NCBI RefSeq assembly: GCF_004794105.1
Contig: NZ_SRYR01000004.1
Location: forward strand, 1-64,000
Reading direction: 5' to 3'
Source: Clostridium sartagoforme
Lineage (GTDB): Bacteria; Bacillota; Clostridia; Clostridiales; Clostridiaceae
Length of the DNA stretch: 64,000 nt
Shown here piece by piece: positions 49,879-58,889 of this stretch. Both the position numbers and the translations under genes were made by a program. The stretch's first letter is position 1, and each line of letters starts with the position of its first letter. Below the pieces are notes generated by a model. The model did no database searches and was not told the DNA's origin. It saw only the letters and a list, made by a program, of their open reading frames with translations.

Positions 49879-50913
49879 ATGATTGTAAATAAAAAGCCTC
49901 TATTTAACGAATTTGGGGATATAGAAACATCTAAAAAAAGGATGATAAATGGTAATACTACCAACTTAAATGATTTTAATAATATGAAATATAACTGGGT
50001 ATCTGATTGGTATAGGCAAGCAATGAATAACTTTTGGATACCAGAAGAAATAAATTTAGCTCAAGACTTAAAGGATTATAATAAGTTAACAATTGAGGAA
50101 AGAACAGCTTATGATAAGATACTTTCTTTCTTAATATTTTTAGACTCTATACAAACAGCAAACTTATCAAATATAAATAACTATATAACTGCGAGTGAAG
50201 TAAACTTATGTTTAACTATTCAAGCTTTCCAAGAAGCTGTTCACTCACAAAGTTATAGTTATATGTTAGATAGTATTTGCTCTCCAGAGAAAAGAAATGA
50301 AATACTATATCAATGGAAAGATGATAAGAGATTATTAGAAAGAAATAAGTTTATAGGTGATCTATATAATAACTTTATTGAATCCCCAACTAAGGAAAAC
50401 TTAGTTAAAACAGCTATGGCAAACTATATTTTAGAAGGTATATACTTCTACTCAGGATTTATGTTCTTCTATAATTTAGAAAGAAACGGTAAGATGCCTG
50501 GCTCAGCACAAGAAATTAGATATATAAATAGAGATGAAAATACTCATCTTTGGTTATTTAGAAATATTCTTAAAGAGTTACAATTAGAAGAGGCAGATAT
50601 ATTTACAGAAGAATTAAAAAGTGAGCTAAAAGAAATGATGAAAACAGCTGTTAATCATGAAATAGCTTGGGGACATTATGTAATAGGAGACAATATCCAA
50701 GGTATAAATAAAAAGTTAATTGAAGATTATATAAAGTATCTAGGTAATATAAGAATGAGAGCTATAGGATTAGAAGAAATATATGAAGGCTATGATAAAA
50801 ATCCAGCAGCTTGGGTTGATATATTATCTGATGCTAATTCAGTTAAAACAGATTTCTTTGAAGCAAAATCTACTGCTTATGCAAAAGCAGGAGCACTTAT
50901 AGATGATCTATAA
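49879..50913 (+). CDS. nrdB: Ribonucleotide reductase class I, small subunit
   Basis: Radical-generating subunit, 344 residues. Metal ligands are seen as Asp in IFLDSIQTANL (near residue 90), Glu and His in QEAVHSQSY, Glu and His in RDENTHLWLF and in VNHEIAWGHY. The Tyr in EAVHSQSY lies exactly where the stable radical Tyr sits in class Ia/Ib enzymes. Whether the metal centre is Fe-Fe or Mn-Mn is not decided by sequence. GGAGGG precedes the ATG. Confidence 0.93.
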   Translation: MIVNKKPLFNEFGDIETSKKRMINGNTTNLNDFNNMKYNWVSDWYRQAMNNFWIPEEINLAQDLKDYNKLTIEERTAYDKILSFLIFLDSIQTANLSNINNYITASEVNLCLTIQAFQEAVHSQSYSYMLDSICSPEKRNEILYQWKDDKRLLERNKFIGDLYNNFIESPTKENLVKTAMANYILEGIYFYSGFMFFYNLERNGKMPGSAQEIRYINRDENTHLWLFRNILKELQLEEADIFTEELKSELKEMMKTAVNHEIAWGHYVIGDNIQGINKKLIEDYIKYLGNIRMRAIGLEEIYEGYDKNPAAWVDILSDANSVKTDFFEAKSTAYAKAGALIDDL

Positions 50914-50950
50914 TATTTAGTAAAGAAAAATATTAAATATATAAATTAAT

Positions 50951-50985
50951 GGGGGTGTTTTGTTTGAGCATCCTCATATTTTGTC
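50951..50985 (+). terminator. Probable terminator after nrdB
   Basis: GGGGGTGTT (50951-50959) pairs with AGCATCCTC (50967-50975) using three G-U pairs, then ATATTTTG. Confidence 0.6.
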
Positions 50986-51326
50986 TTGAAAGATAGCAAG
51001 TTTGAAAATTATTATATTATGAAAATAAAGCTAAGTTTTTAAATTAGAATAAAGATAAAAATAAAATATTAATGTTATAAATTTTATGCTTAATATACTA
51101 TTTGTCACATAAACTATATTAATTAAAGGTTAAATGTATCAATAAAATTTATAGTTTATATTAAATGAAGATTAAAATTGTAAAATGAATTTTTTTTATA
51201 ATCATAGTGAATACATAAAATGTAAATGTTTTTTAACAGAATTTTATTAAAATATAAATAATTCTTAAAAAGATGAATATGAATAAAATGGATGATAGAA
51301 AATAATAAAAATTGTGTGTATTTTTA
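50986..51326 (+). other. Long AT-rich intergenic region
   Basis: About 340 bases with no open frame that has a ribosome binding site. I see no strong hairpin and no recognised motif. Confidence 0.6.
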
Positions 51327-51354
51327 TTAACATAAAGAAAAAATATGTTATAAT
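51327..51354 (+). promoter_or_regulatory. Promoter of ptsI
   Basis: TTAACA (51327-51332), a 16-base spacer and a perfect TATAAT (51349-51354). The leader to the ATG is about 80 bases. Confidence 0.7.
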
Positions 51355-51443
51355 ACATTGTAGTTGTAATTTTAAAATAGATAAAGTACGTTCTATTAAA
51401 TTCATAGTTTGAATTTATAGCTATTTAAGGAGGAATCTCAATA

Positions 51444-53063
51444 ATGAAAAAAGGTATAGCTGCTTCTAAGGGTTATGCAATAGGTAAAGTATTTTTACAA
51501 GAACACGAAGAAATAGTAATAACAGATGCAAAGGTTTCTGATATTGCGGCTGAAAAAGAAATTTTAAATAAAGCTTTAGCTCAATCTAAGGTTCAATTAG
51601 AAAAAATAAGAGATAAGGCATTAGAAGAAATTGGTGAACATGAAGCGCAAGTGTTTGAAGCTCACTTAACTTTATTAGATGATCCAGAATTTACTGGCGG
51701 AATGCTATTAGAAATTGAAACAAATAGCATAAATGCTATGAAGGCTGTTGAAAGCGTTACAAATACCTTTGTAATGATATTTGACTCTATGGAAGATGAA
51801 TATATGAAGGAAAGAGCTGCTGATATAAAAGACGTTTCTAAGAGAATTATCTCTAATTTAGCAGGAAAAGGCGGAGATGCTTTTGCAATTACAGAAGCTA
51901 ATACTGTAGTTGTAGCTCACGACTTAACTCCATCAGATACAGCTCAATTAGATAGAAGTAAAGTAACTGGTTTCTTAACTAACATTGGAGGAAGAACTTC
52001 TCACTCTGCTATTATGGCAAGAACATTAGAAATTCCTGCAATAGTTGGATTAAAGGATATAACAACATCTGTTAAAAATGGAGATATGGTTATAGTTGAT
52101 GGTATCGAAGGAATATGTATAATAAATCCTGAGCAATCAGTTATAGATGAATATACTGCAAAGAGAGAAAAATTCTTAGCAGAACAAGAAGAATTAAAGA
52201 AATTAATATCTGTTAAAACAGTTACTAAATCAGGAAGAAGAGTTGAAGTTTGTGGAAACATAGGATCACCTGCAGATGCTGAAGCAGTAGTTGCAAATGG
52301 TGGAGACGGTGTTGGATTATTCAGAACTGAATTCTTATATATGGATAGAGATTCTGCTCCAACTGAAGAAGAGCAATTCGAAGCATATAAGAAAGTTCTT
52401 GAAATAATGGATGGAAAGCAAGTTGTTATAAGAACACTTGATATCGGTGGAGATAAGACTCTACCATACTTACCATTACCACAAGAAATGAACCCATTCT
52501 TAGGATATAGAGCAATAAGATTATGTTTAGATAGAAAAGACATATTCAAGGTTCAAATCAGAGCTTTATTAAGAGCTTCTGTATATGGAAACCTAGCTGT
52601 TATGTTCCCAATGATTTCAGGCTTAGAAGAATTCCAAGCTGCTAAAGAATTCGTTGAAGAATGTAAAGCAGAATTAAAGGCAGAAGGAAAAGAATACTCA
52701 GAAAAAATCCAATGGGGTATAATGGTAGAAATTCCTGCTGCAGCTGTTTACGCTGATGAATTAGCTAAGCACGTAGACTTCTTCTCTATAGGAACAAATG
52801 ACTTAATCCAATATACATTAGCTGCTGACAGAATGAGTGAAAAGGTATCATACCTTTACAACCCAATGCATCCAGCTGTATTAAGATTAATCAAGATGAC
52901 TATAGATGGAGCTCACAAGCACGGCAAGTGGGTAGGAATGTGTGGAGAAATGGCAGGAGACGAAACTGCTATCCCAACATTAGTTGAATATGGATTAGAT
53001 GAGTTCTCAATGAGCGCTACATCAATCTTAACTGCTAAGAAGATAATATTAGAACAAGAATAG
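51444..53063 (+). CDS. ptsI: Phosphotransferase system enzyme I
   Basis: Takes phosphate from phosphoenolpyruvate and passes it to HPr, feeding all PTS sugar importers. The 539 residues show the active-site His in GGRTSHSAIMARTLEIPA (near residue 186), GDGVGLFRTEFLYMDR (near 286) and the PEP-site region MCGEMAGDE with its Cys (near 495). AAGGAGG precedes the ATG. HPr is not adjacent; ptsI stands alone with its own promoter and terminator. Confidence 0.97.
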   Translation: MKKGIAASKGYAIGKVFLQEHEEIVITDAKVSDIAAEKEILNKALAQSKVQLEKIRDKALEEIGEHEAQVFEAHLTLLDDPEFTGGMLLEIETNSINAMKAVESVTNTFVMIFDSMEDEYMKERAADIKDVSKRIISNLAGKGGDAFAITEANTVVVAHDLTPSDTAQLDRSKVTGFLTNIGGRTSHSAIMARTLEIPAIVGLKDITTSVKNGDMVIVDGIEGICIINPEQSVIDEYTAKREKFLAEQEELKKLISVKTVTKSGRRVEVCGNIGSPADAEAVVANGGDGVGLFRTEFLYMDRDSAPTEEEQFEAYKKVLEIMDGKQVVIRTLDIGGDKTLPYLPLPQEMNPFLGYRAIRLCLDRKDIFKVQIRALLRASVYGNLAVMFPMISGLEEFQAAKEFVEECKAELKAEGKEYSEKIQWGIMVEIPAAAVYADELAKHVDFFSIGTNDLIQYTLAADRMSEKVSYLYNPMHPAVLRLIKMTIDGAHKHGKWVGMCGEMAGDETAIPTLVEYGLDEFSMSATSILTAKKIILEQE

Positions 53064-53067
53064 TATG

Positions 53068-53093
53068 AAGGACTGCGAAAGCAGTCCTTTTTC
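53068..53093 (+). terminator. Terminator after ptsI
   Basis: AAGGACTGC (53068-53076) pairs with GCAGTCCTT (53081-53089) around a GAAA tetraloop, then TTTC. Confidence 0.92.
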
Positions 53094-53114
53094 ATTTAAA
53101 GTGTGAATATAACT

Positions 53115-53231
53115 GCAAAGATAAATAGAATATGCTCCATAAGACAGATGGCTGCAAAAAGAAGTTCTAGGATCGTAAAAACTGCTAAAATTTCGCCATA
53201 TGCTTATTTCACATATTATATTTATCTTTGC
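53115..53231. repeat. MITE-like element with 20-base terminal inverted repeats
   Basis: The ends 53115-53134 and 53212-53231 are inverted copies matching at 19 of 20 positions. They enclose about 77 bases that hold no open frame. A clear target-site duplication is not visible. The element is 117 bases long, small enough to be moved by a transposase acting in trans, or simply a long palindromic repeat. Neighbouring DNA (53232-53438) is AT-rich with no gene. Confidence 0.5.
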
Positions 53232-53438
53232 TAGTAATTCAACGATTAAAATGAAAAATTAAAAATTAAGGAAAAAAACCTTAGGGATTTTTGAATAAAA
53301 AGAGTTTTGTAATATGAGTTGGCTTGATTGCGATGTTGAGTTAAAAAAATATCATATATTAGTTTTTTTGAATAATACGGTATTCTTGTAAGTTTAATAT
53401 TTAATTTATTATATAAATTGAAATTTATATATAAGAAT

Positions 53439-54062
53439 TTAATCATTAACAGTAATTTTTAAATCTTTAAAGAATGCTTCTGTACCTATGTCAACAAAGA
53501 AACCAATTGATCCTTTTTGGCTAGTACCCAGCTTCATATCATCAACAACAAGGATTGGATCTTTGCTATTATTAACATAAAACTCAGCATGACTTCCTTC
53601 AATAATTGCTTTTAAATCTATCCATTCATTTAAATCTATATCAACTGGTGCTTCATATTTTGAAATGTTATTCTCTCTAAAATAGGCAAATGTATATTTA
53701 GGGTAAGAAAAATATTGACACCCGTGGCATTTTCTTATAGAATCACTACACTTTCTACCGTTTGTTGGTCTAACATAAAATGACTCAAATTTTGTATCAT
53801 CATCATTTATTCTAAAAGCAATACCAATAAATCCTCTTGCATAATCTGGTGCATCAGATAAAAGTAAGCTCAGCATTTTTACTTCAATAACACCATTATG
53901 AAAATTAAGATTCTTTAATTTTGCATAAGTATTTTCATCAAATTCTAATATTTTTTCAGATTTAACAACTCTTAATACTTCTTCACCACCTAGCATAGCA
54001 TTTTCAATTGCTGTATGAACTGCTTCAAAATTTTCTTTATTAATGTCAATTTTATTTTTCAT
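53439..54062 (-). CDS. Concanavalin A-like lectin-fold protein, function unknown
   Basis: Cytoplasmic-looking protein of 207 residues with no signal peptide. The strand pattern (GVIEVKMLSLLLSDAPDYARG, GIAFRI, FESFYVRP, WIDLKAIIEGSHAEFYVNNSKDP, GSIGFFVDIGTEAFFKDLKI) is like LamG or DUF1080-type jelly-roll domains that bind or cleave glycans. An unusual CxxxxxxCxxC cluster (Cys in RKCSDSIRKCHGCQYF, about residues 104-114) sits mid-domain. It lies just downstream of an HxlR regulator on the same strand, separated by a hairpin. I cannot name a function. Confidence 0.65.
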   Translation of the reverse strand: MKNKIDINKENFEAVHTAIENAMLGGEEVLRVVKSEKILEFDENTYAKLKNLNFHNGVIEVKMLSLLLSDAPDYARGFIGIAFRINDDDTKFESFYVRPTNGRKCSDSIRKCHGCQYFSYPKYTFAYFRENNISKYEAPVDIDLNEWIDLKAIIEGSHAEFYVNNSKDPILVVDDMKLGTSQKGSIGFFVDIGTEAFFKDLKITVND

Positions 54063-54123
54063 ATAATTATCCTCTCATCATAATTTTTACAGTTCACATT
54101 ATAAATTATTGTTACTATATAGG

Positions 54124-54151
54124 AAAGTAGGCACTTTTTTGTGCCTACTTT
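54124..54151 (-). terminator. Hairpin after the HxlR gene
   Basis: AAAGTAGGCAC (54124-54134) pairs perfectly with 54141-54151 around a TTTTTT loop. It touches the HxlR stop codon and lies before the lectin-fold gene on the minus strand. It has little T-run on that strand and might act as partial terminator. Confidence 0.6.
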
Positions 54152-54474
54152 TATAGTTGCTTTTTATACCAATTTCCCCATTGCTCCATTATTAAAATAA
54201 CTGGTTTTAAACTGTCGCCTAGTGGTGTTAGTTTGTAATCTACACGCGGAGGAATTTCCTCATAATCTATTCTTTCGACTATGCCATCCTCAATCATTGA
54301 TTTTAAAGATGATGTCAGTACTTTTTGAGAGATACCTACTAAAGATTTTTTTAATTCAGATGGTCGCTTAGGTCCTTCTAATAAATCTCTAATAATAAGA
54401 AGTTTCCATTTGCTACCGATTATCTGAACGGTTGTTGCCACAGCACATATTGGCATATCTTCCTTTTTTAACAT
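54151..54474 (-). CDS. HxlR-type transcription regulator
   Basis: Small winged-helix regulator, 107 residues. The HxlR pattern is clear: a Cys near the N-terminus (PICAV), VQIIGSKWKLLIIRDLLEGPKRPSELKKSL (in parts, residues 17-46), GISQKVLTSSLKSM and YKLTPLGDSLKPVI. Members often sense aldehydes, quinones or redox stress through Cys, but the signal here is unknown. GGAGGTTG precedes the ATG. The lectin-fold gene directly downstream may be a target. Confidence 0.88.
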   Translation of the reverse strand: MLKKEDMPICAVATTVQIIGSKWKLLIIRDLLEGPKRPSELKKSLVGISQKVLTSSLKSMIEDGIVERIDYEEIPPRVDYKLTPLGDSLKPVILIMEQWGNWYKKQL

Positions 54475-54765
54475 TTAACAACCTCCATATTCACAAATTA
54501 TAAATTTAACGTGGAGTTTAATAGATAAGCAACTAAAATAATTTAATTATATACTAAATAAGCTATAATTTGTATAGAGGCTTTAAATACCGTATTATTC
54601 AATTTCAAAGATCAAATTTCCTTAATTACGCATTATCAATTATGCATTATACATTTAAAAAATGCTGTACATTTTTCACAGTGTGTACAAAAGCTTTTAG
54701 GCTGTGGTACGATAATTATAAAGTAAAAGTAATTGTAGATAATTATTACTAATAGAGGTATATGG

Positions 54766-55929
54766 ATGAAAAATAGAGAGAATAGAACTTATGAAAAGGC
54801 ATTGAAATTATATAATAATGGTTATATAGATAAAGCTATAGATATATGTGAGATGGGAATAAGTAGGGATTTATCTAATTCAAAGCTATTAAATTTAAAA
54901 GGACTACTTCTATATTTAAAGGGAGATTTAGAAGAGGCAGTAGCTCTTTTTAAGACAAATAGGCATTTTAATAATGATGATATTTCTTCATCTTATTTAA
55001 AAGATATAGAAAAGGATTATGAAAGACTTGATTTGTATAATAGGGCAGTTGAATGTATAAATAGCTTTGAAATAGATGAGGCTATAGAATTATTAGTATT
55101 ATGCACAGAAAGTGACTTTAATTCAATTAATGTAAATAAGTACTTAGCTATTTGTTATTTAAGAAAGGGTGACTACTTAAAAAGCCATGAGAATCTTAGC
55201 AAATTAATAGAAATAGACAAAGTTAATGTATATGCTAAAGAAATAAATAAAGAGTTAAATAGTGCATTAGAAATAAAAGATAGTAGTTTAATGAAAAAAA
55301 TTATTCCAGTAGCTTTATTAATTATTCTAAGTATATTTATAACTATTTTTATTAAAGATAAGGGTAATAATAAATATAATGAAGATAATATAAAAGCTGA
55401 AGAGGTACAAAATAATATAGAAGTTAATAATTCTCATAATGAAAATAATAGCAACCAAACTAATGATAAAAATGTCAATAATGAAGAAGTTAATAATGAG
55501 AATAGAGAAGAAACTTCAGAAAAAGAAGACAAGGGTCAGGAAATAGAAGTTTTATCTGAAGAAGAAATTAAGGAAAGTTATATAAAGGCATCTAGTTATT
55601 ATGAAGATAATAAGATAGAAGAAGCAAAGGCGGTATTAGAAAAGATATTACCAAGTGCTGAAAAAAGCCATCTAAGAGATGATATCATGTTTTTATTAGC
55701 ATCTACTTATGAAAATATAAATGATGTAGATAAGGCTATTAATTACTATGATTCTTATATAGAAGAATATGAAGGTGGAAGTTACATACAAGAAGCTTAT
55801 TATAGAGCTGCCTTAATTTATAAAGATAGAAATAATGAAAAAAGTAAAACTTATGCCCTTAAGCTTAAAGACAATTATCCAAATTCTATTTATAATAATA
55901 GTAAAATTCAAGAGATTATAAGTTCATAG
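54766..55929 (+). CDS. TPR-repeat membrane protein
   Basis: Protein of 387 residues without a known role. Helical tetratricopeptide-like repeats lie at about residues 8-165 (for example ALKLYNNGYIDKAIDICE and LYLKGDLEEAVALFK). One membrane helix follows at about 178-198 (IIPVALLIILSIFITIFI), then an Asn/Glu-rich low-complexity linker (about 200-265), and a second TPR-like block (about 268-387) resembling the YbgF/CpoB C-terminal domain. By the positive-inside pattern the first block is cytoplasmic and the second outside. GAGGT precedes the ATG; iadA follows after 13 bases. Confidence 0.75.
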   Translation: MKNRENRTYEKALKLYNNGYIDKAIDICEMGISRDLSNSKLLNLKGLLLYLKGDLEEAVALFKTNRHFNNDDISSSYLKDIEKDYERLDLYNRAVECINSFEIDEAIELLVLCTESDFNSINVNKYLAICYLRKGDYLKSHENLSKLIEIDKVNVYAKEINKELNSALEIKDSSLMKKIIPVALLIILSIFITIFIKDKGNNKYNEDNIKAEEVQNNIEVNNSHNENNSNQTNDKNVNNEEVNNENREETSEKEDKGQEIEVLSEEEIKESYIKASSYYEDNKIEEAKAVLEKILPSAEKSHLRDDIMFLLASTYENINDVDKAINYYDSYIEEYEGGSYIQEAYYRAALIYKDRNNEKSKTYALKLKDNYPNSIYNNSKIQEIISS

Positions 55930-55942
55930 GAGGCAATAGAGT

Positions 55943-57118
55943 ATGATAAAAGTTATAAAGAAAGTTAAAGTATATGCGCCTAAATATTTAGGTGTTAAAG
56001 ACGTAGTAATATCATCAAATAAAATTGAAGGAATATATGAAGATTTAAATATACCAGAAAACTTTATTAATATAGAAGTTATAGATGGAAAAGGGAAGTT
56101 ATTATTCCCAGGATTTATAGATAATCATGTTCATATTAATGGTGCTGGAGGAGAAGGTGGCTTTAATATGAGAACTCCAGAACTAAAGTTATCATCATTA
56201 ACAAAGGCAGGAATTACTACAGTAGTTGGATGTATTGGAACAGATGGAGTCTGTAGAGATATGGCAAGTTTAATTGCTAAGACGAAATCCCTAGAAGCAG
56301 AAGGTATAACTGCTTATTGCTATACAGGATCATATGATATCCCTGTAAAGACTTTAACAGGAGAGATAAAAAAGGATATTATGCTAATAGATAAGATAAT
56401 AGGGATAGGTGAACTAGCTATTTCAGATACAAGAAGTTCTCAAGCTACCTATGATCAATTAATTCAAGCTATAGCACAAGCAAGAGTTGGAGGTCTTTTA
56501 TCTGGAAAGGCAGGTATAGCTAATATACATTTAGGAGATGGAACAAGAAAGCTTGGATATTTATTTAGATTAGCTGATGAAACAGAACTACCAATAACTC
56601 AAATTTTACCTACTCATATAAATAGAAATGGAGATTTATTTAAGTCAGGAGAAGAATATATAAATAAAGGTGGATATATAGATTTAACAACTAGTACACC
56701 AGAAGATCAACTAGCTCCAGGAGAATTATCAGCAAGTGAGGGCTTAAGTATATTAATAAAAAATAAAGCAAATGTAGAAAATGTAACCTTCTCTTCAGAT
56801 GGAAATGGAAGTATGCCTATATTTGATGAAAAAGGTAGATTGATTAAAGTAGGAATATGCTCTGTTGCAAGTCTTTATGAAGAAGTTAAGAAATGTATTA
56901 AGACATATAATATAGAAATAGAAGATGCGCTTAAAGTAATTACTTCGAATGTAGCAAAGGTATTAAAGCTAAAGAATAAAGGTTCAATAGAAATAGGAAA
57001 AGATGCTGATTTAGTATTAGTAAAGGAAGATTCTTTAGAAATAGATACTGTAATAGCAATGGGAAAATTAATGGTTAAAGAGGGAGAAGCAATAGTTAAG
57101 GGAACTTTTGAAGAATAA
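55943..57118 (+). CDS. iadA: Isoaspartyl dipeptidase
   Basis: Zinc amidohydrolase that cleaves beta-aspartyl dipeptides from damaged proteins, 391 residues. The metal motif GFIDNHVHINGAGGEGG (split: DNHVHINGAGGEGG, near residue 60) and later His residues (NIHLGDG near 195 and ILPTHINRNG near 223) and the late Asp in TFSSDGNGS (near 283) fit the amidohydrolase fold. AGGAGG lies upstream of the ATG. It is co-directional with the TPR gene and ends at a terminator. Confidence 0.9.
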   Translation: MIKVIKKVKVYAPKYLGVKDVVISSNKIEGIYEDLNIPENFINIEVIDGKGKLLFPGFIDNHVHINGAGGEGGFNMRTPELKLSSLTKAGITTVVGCIGTDGVCRDMASLIAKTKSLEAEGITAYCYTGSYDIPVKTLTGEIKKDIMLIDKIIGIGELAISDTRSSQATYDQLIQAIAQARVGGLLSGKAGIANIHLGDGTRKLGYLFRLADETELPITQILPTHINRNGDLFKSGEEYINKGGYIDLTTSTPEDQLAPGELSASEGLSILIKNKANVENVTFSSDGNGSMPIFDEKGRLIKVGICSVASLYEEVKKCIKTYNIEIEDALKVITSNVAKVLKLKNKGSIEIGKDADLVLVKEDSLEIDTVIAMGKLMVKEGEAIVKGTFEE

Positions 57119-57183
57119 AAAAGTATAAATCTACTTAATATGTTAGGTTAGTCTTAGTTAGAATAAAATATACTTTTGATAAA

Positions 57184-57217
57184 AAAATCCTCAGATAAAA
57201 ATTTATCTGAGGATTTT
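57184..57217 (+). terminator. Bidirectional terminator between iadA and the SleB-like gene
   Basis: A 16-base perfect stem (57184-57199 with 57202-57217) has a T-run inside each outer arm, so it can work on both strands. The flanking genes converge on it. Confidence 0.85.
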
Positions 57218-57281
57218 CTTACAATCTAAAAATATTAAATTTTAATTATTAATTTTTAATCGGAACTAACATAGTCATTTG

Positions 57282-57839
57282 TTAGTATGTGTTGAAAAAT
57301 AAGTGTTGCCCTATGGCTTTACTATTTGTTTTCTGAACATCTTGCATCCATGAACAAGTTGCTATAGAAGGGTTATAGAAGAACAGAGCTTCATTAGTTG
57401 GATCATTACCCTTTATAGCATCATACACAGCATTATAGCATTCCTCAGTAGGAGTTACATTAATTTCTCCATTAATTACACAAGAAAATGCATTAGGTTG
57501 AAGTATGACTTCGTTTATTGTATTAGGAAAACCTGGACTAAGCACCCTATTTAAAATAACAGATGCAACTGCAATCTTACCCTCATAGGGCTCACCTTTA
57601 CTTTCAGCATAGACTATTTTGGCCATTAAATTTACATCTTCTTCAGTTAAGTAAATTAAGTTATCATTGTGGTTAAAAACTTCTACCACATCATTATCAG
57701 TCATATTTATTAATTCAAAATTCAATTTCTTACTTATGTTATTATTTTTTAGATTATATGCGTTACTAGTGGCATATGTTATAGTATTTGCTGAAAATAA
57801 AAGGGTTATTAATAAAATAAAGCTTCTTAATATTTTCAT
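57282..57839 (-). CDS. SleB/CwlJ-type cell wall hydrolase
   Basis: Exported peptidoglycan hydrolase of the Hydrolase_2 family, related to the spore cortex-lytic enzymes SleB and CwlJ. The 185 residues begin with a signal peptide (residues 1-22, ending near TYA). The catalytic domain opens with LMAKIVYAESKGEPYEGKIAVA (in parts, near residues 72-93), where the Glu of YAES is the expected catalytic residue, and ends GQHLFFNTY. It lacks the N-terminal peptidoglycan-binding domain of full SleB. AAGGAGG precedes the ATG. Confidence 0.85.
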   Translation of the reverse strand: MKILRSFILLITLLFSANTITYATSNAYNLKNNNISKKLNFELINMTDNDVVEVFNHNDNLIYLTEEDVNLMAKIVYAESKGEPYEGKIAVASVILNRVLSPGFPNTINEVILQPNAFSCVINGEINVTPTEECYNAVYDAIKGNDPTNEALFFYNPSIATCSWMQDVQKTNSKAIGQHLFFNTY

Positions 57840-57877
57840 AAATAACCTCCTTTTGGATAACTAAATAATCCAAAATT

Positions 57878-57906
57878 TATTATTACCAAAAGAGAGAAAG
57901 TTATAC
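57878..57906 (-). promoter_or_regulatory. Candidate sigma-G-like promoter of the SleB-like gene
   Basis: On the minus strand, GTATA (57906-57902), a 17-base spacer and AATAATA (57884-57878) resemble the forespore sigma-G pattern. Between it and the start codon is an inverted repeat TTTTGGAT/ATCCAAAA (57851-57875) ending at the ribosome binding site. Confidence 0.4.
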
Positions 57907-58889
57907 TACATTTTATTTAATTTATTTATAAAGCCTTCAAAAGTAGTTAAAAGATTTTCTCTTTTTGATGAAGCTTCTTTATATTTTTTATTAATATCTT
58001 CTTCTTTATTACCATTAGTTTTATCTAGGATAACAGCTTCTTTTATAGATATTAAGTAAGGATTATAGGCATTTAAATATTCCTTTAAAGCTTCATAGGT
58101 ATCCATACGACCTTCAGGAACTGATATTCTAGATAGAGTTGTTTCTAAATCCTCATATAACTTTTCTTTTTTATAAATATCATCAATTATAACTTCTAAG
58201 TCCCTATTATCTTCTTTTACCTTATTTATTGCTGGAGTTAAATCTTCATTTAAGTAGGTAAAATCACTTTTAAAGCCCTCTAGTTTATATACAAATTCTT
58301 TTTCTATAGAATCTTTAAATTGAGAGTCTCTGTTAATTTTCACTAATGTATTTAAATAACCATAATAATTATTAAAAAAGCTCAAGGTAGAGTTAGAAAA
58401 TCTAACATTAACATTCTTAGCACTTAAGATTTCATAATTACTTATACATTGATTTTTTAAATCATCAAAATTAATTAATATGTCATTACTATTAATTGAA
58501 CCAGGACTAGCTATTAAATTTAAAGAGGTATCGTATAAGTTAATAGTGGAATCTACTGAAGTAGATAAAGCATCTTTAATTTCAGAATTCTTAATAGAGG
58601 TAGAATTTACTTCTGAAACTCTTAAAGATAATTCCTTTAATGAAGTAAGACCTTCAGAAAGATTAGAAGAAGCTTTTGAAGTATCTATACTTAAGTCATC
58701 TACACTATCTGATAGAGATAAATTGATGTTATTTAATTCTTTACTAATTTGGGTTAACTCCCTTTTAGCCTTAAAATCTTTAGAATTAAAAACTAATAAA
58801 AATAATGAAATACAAATAATAAATACACCTGCAATAGTTGAAATTACTAAGGTTTTATGCTTTTTTAAAATAGCTATAAGTAGAACCAT
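57906..58889 (-). CDS. Membrane-anchored coiled-coil protein, unknown function
   Basis: The 327 residues begin with one membrane helix (about residues 13-34, VISTIAGVFIICISLFLLVF) and continue as a Ser/Leu/Asn/Lys-rich, mostly helical region with heptad-like spacing, probably outside the cell. No catalytic motif was found. AGGGGTGA precedes the ATG. It is divergent from cdaA, with about 150 bases between the two starts, and sits upstream of the SleB-like gene on the same strand. A cell-envelope role is an inference from anchoring and neighbours only. Confidence 0.7.
   Translation of the reverse strand: MVLLIAILKKHKTLVISTIAGVFIICISLFLLVFNSKDFKAKRELTQISKELNNINLSLSDSVDDLSIDTSKASSNLSEGLTSLKELSLRVSEVNSTSIKNSEIKDALSTSVDSTINLYDTSLNLIASPGSINSNDILINFDDLKNQCISNYEILSAKNVNVRFSNSTLSFFNNYYGYLNTLVKINRDSQFKDSIEKEFVYKLEGFKSDFTYLNEDLTPAINKVKEDNRDLEVIIDDIYKKEKLYEDLETTLSRISVPEGRMDTYEALKEYLNAYNPYLISIKEAVILDKTNGNKEEDINKKYKEASSKRENLLTTFEGFINKLNKM

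Noticed and set aside
53246-53446. 66-codon minus-strand frame after the lectin-fold gene
   Set aside because: It has no ribosome binding site, and its content (Asn, Tyr, Phe, Ile) reflects AT-rich non-coding DNA.
54570-54752. 60-codon plus-strand frame before the TPR gene
   Set aside because: It has no good ribosome binding site and lies in an intergenic stretch with ATGCATTAT-like low-complexity repeats.
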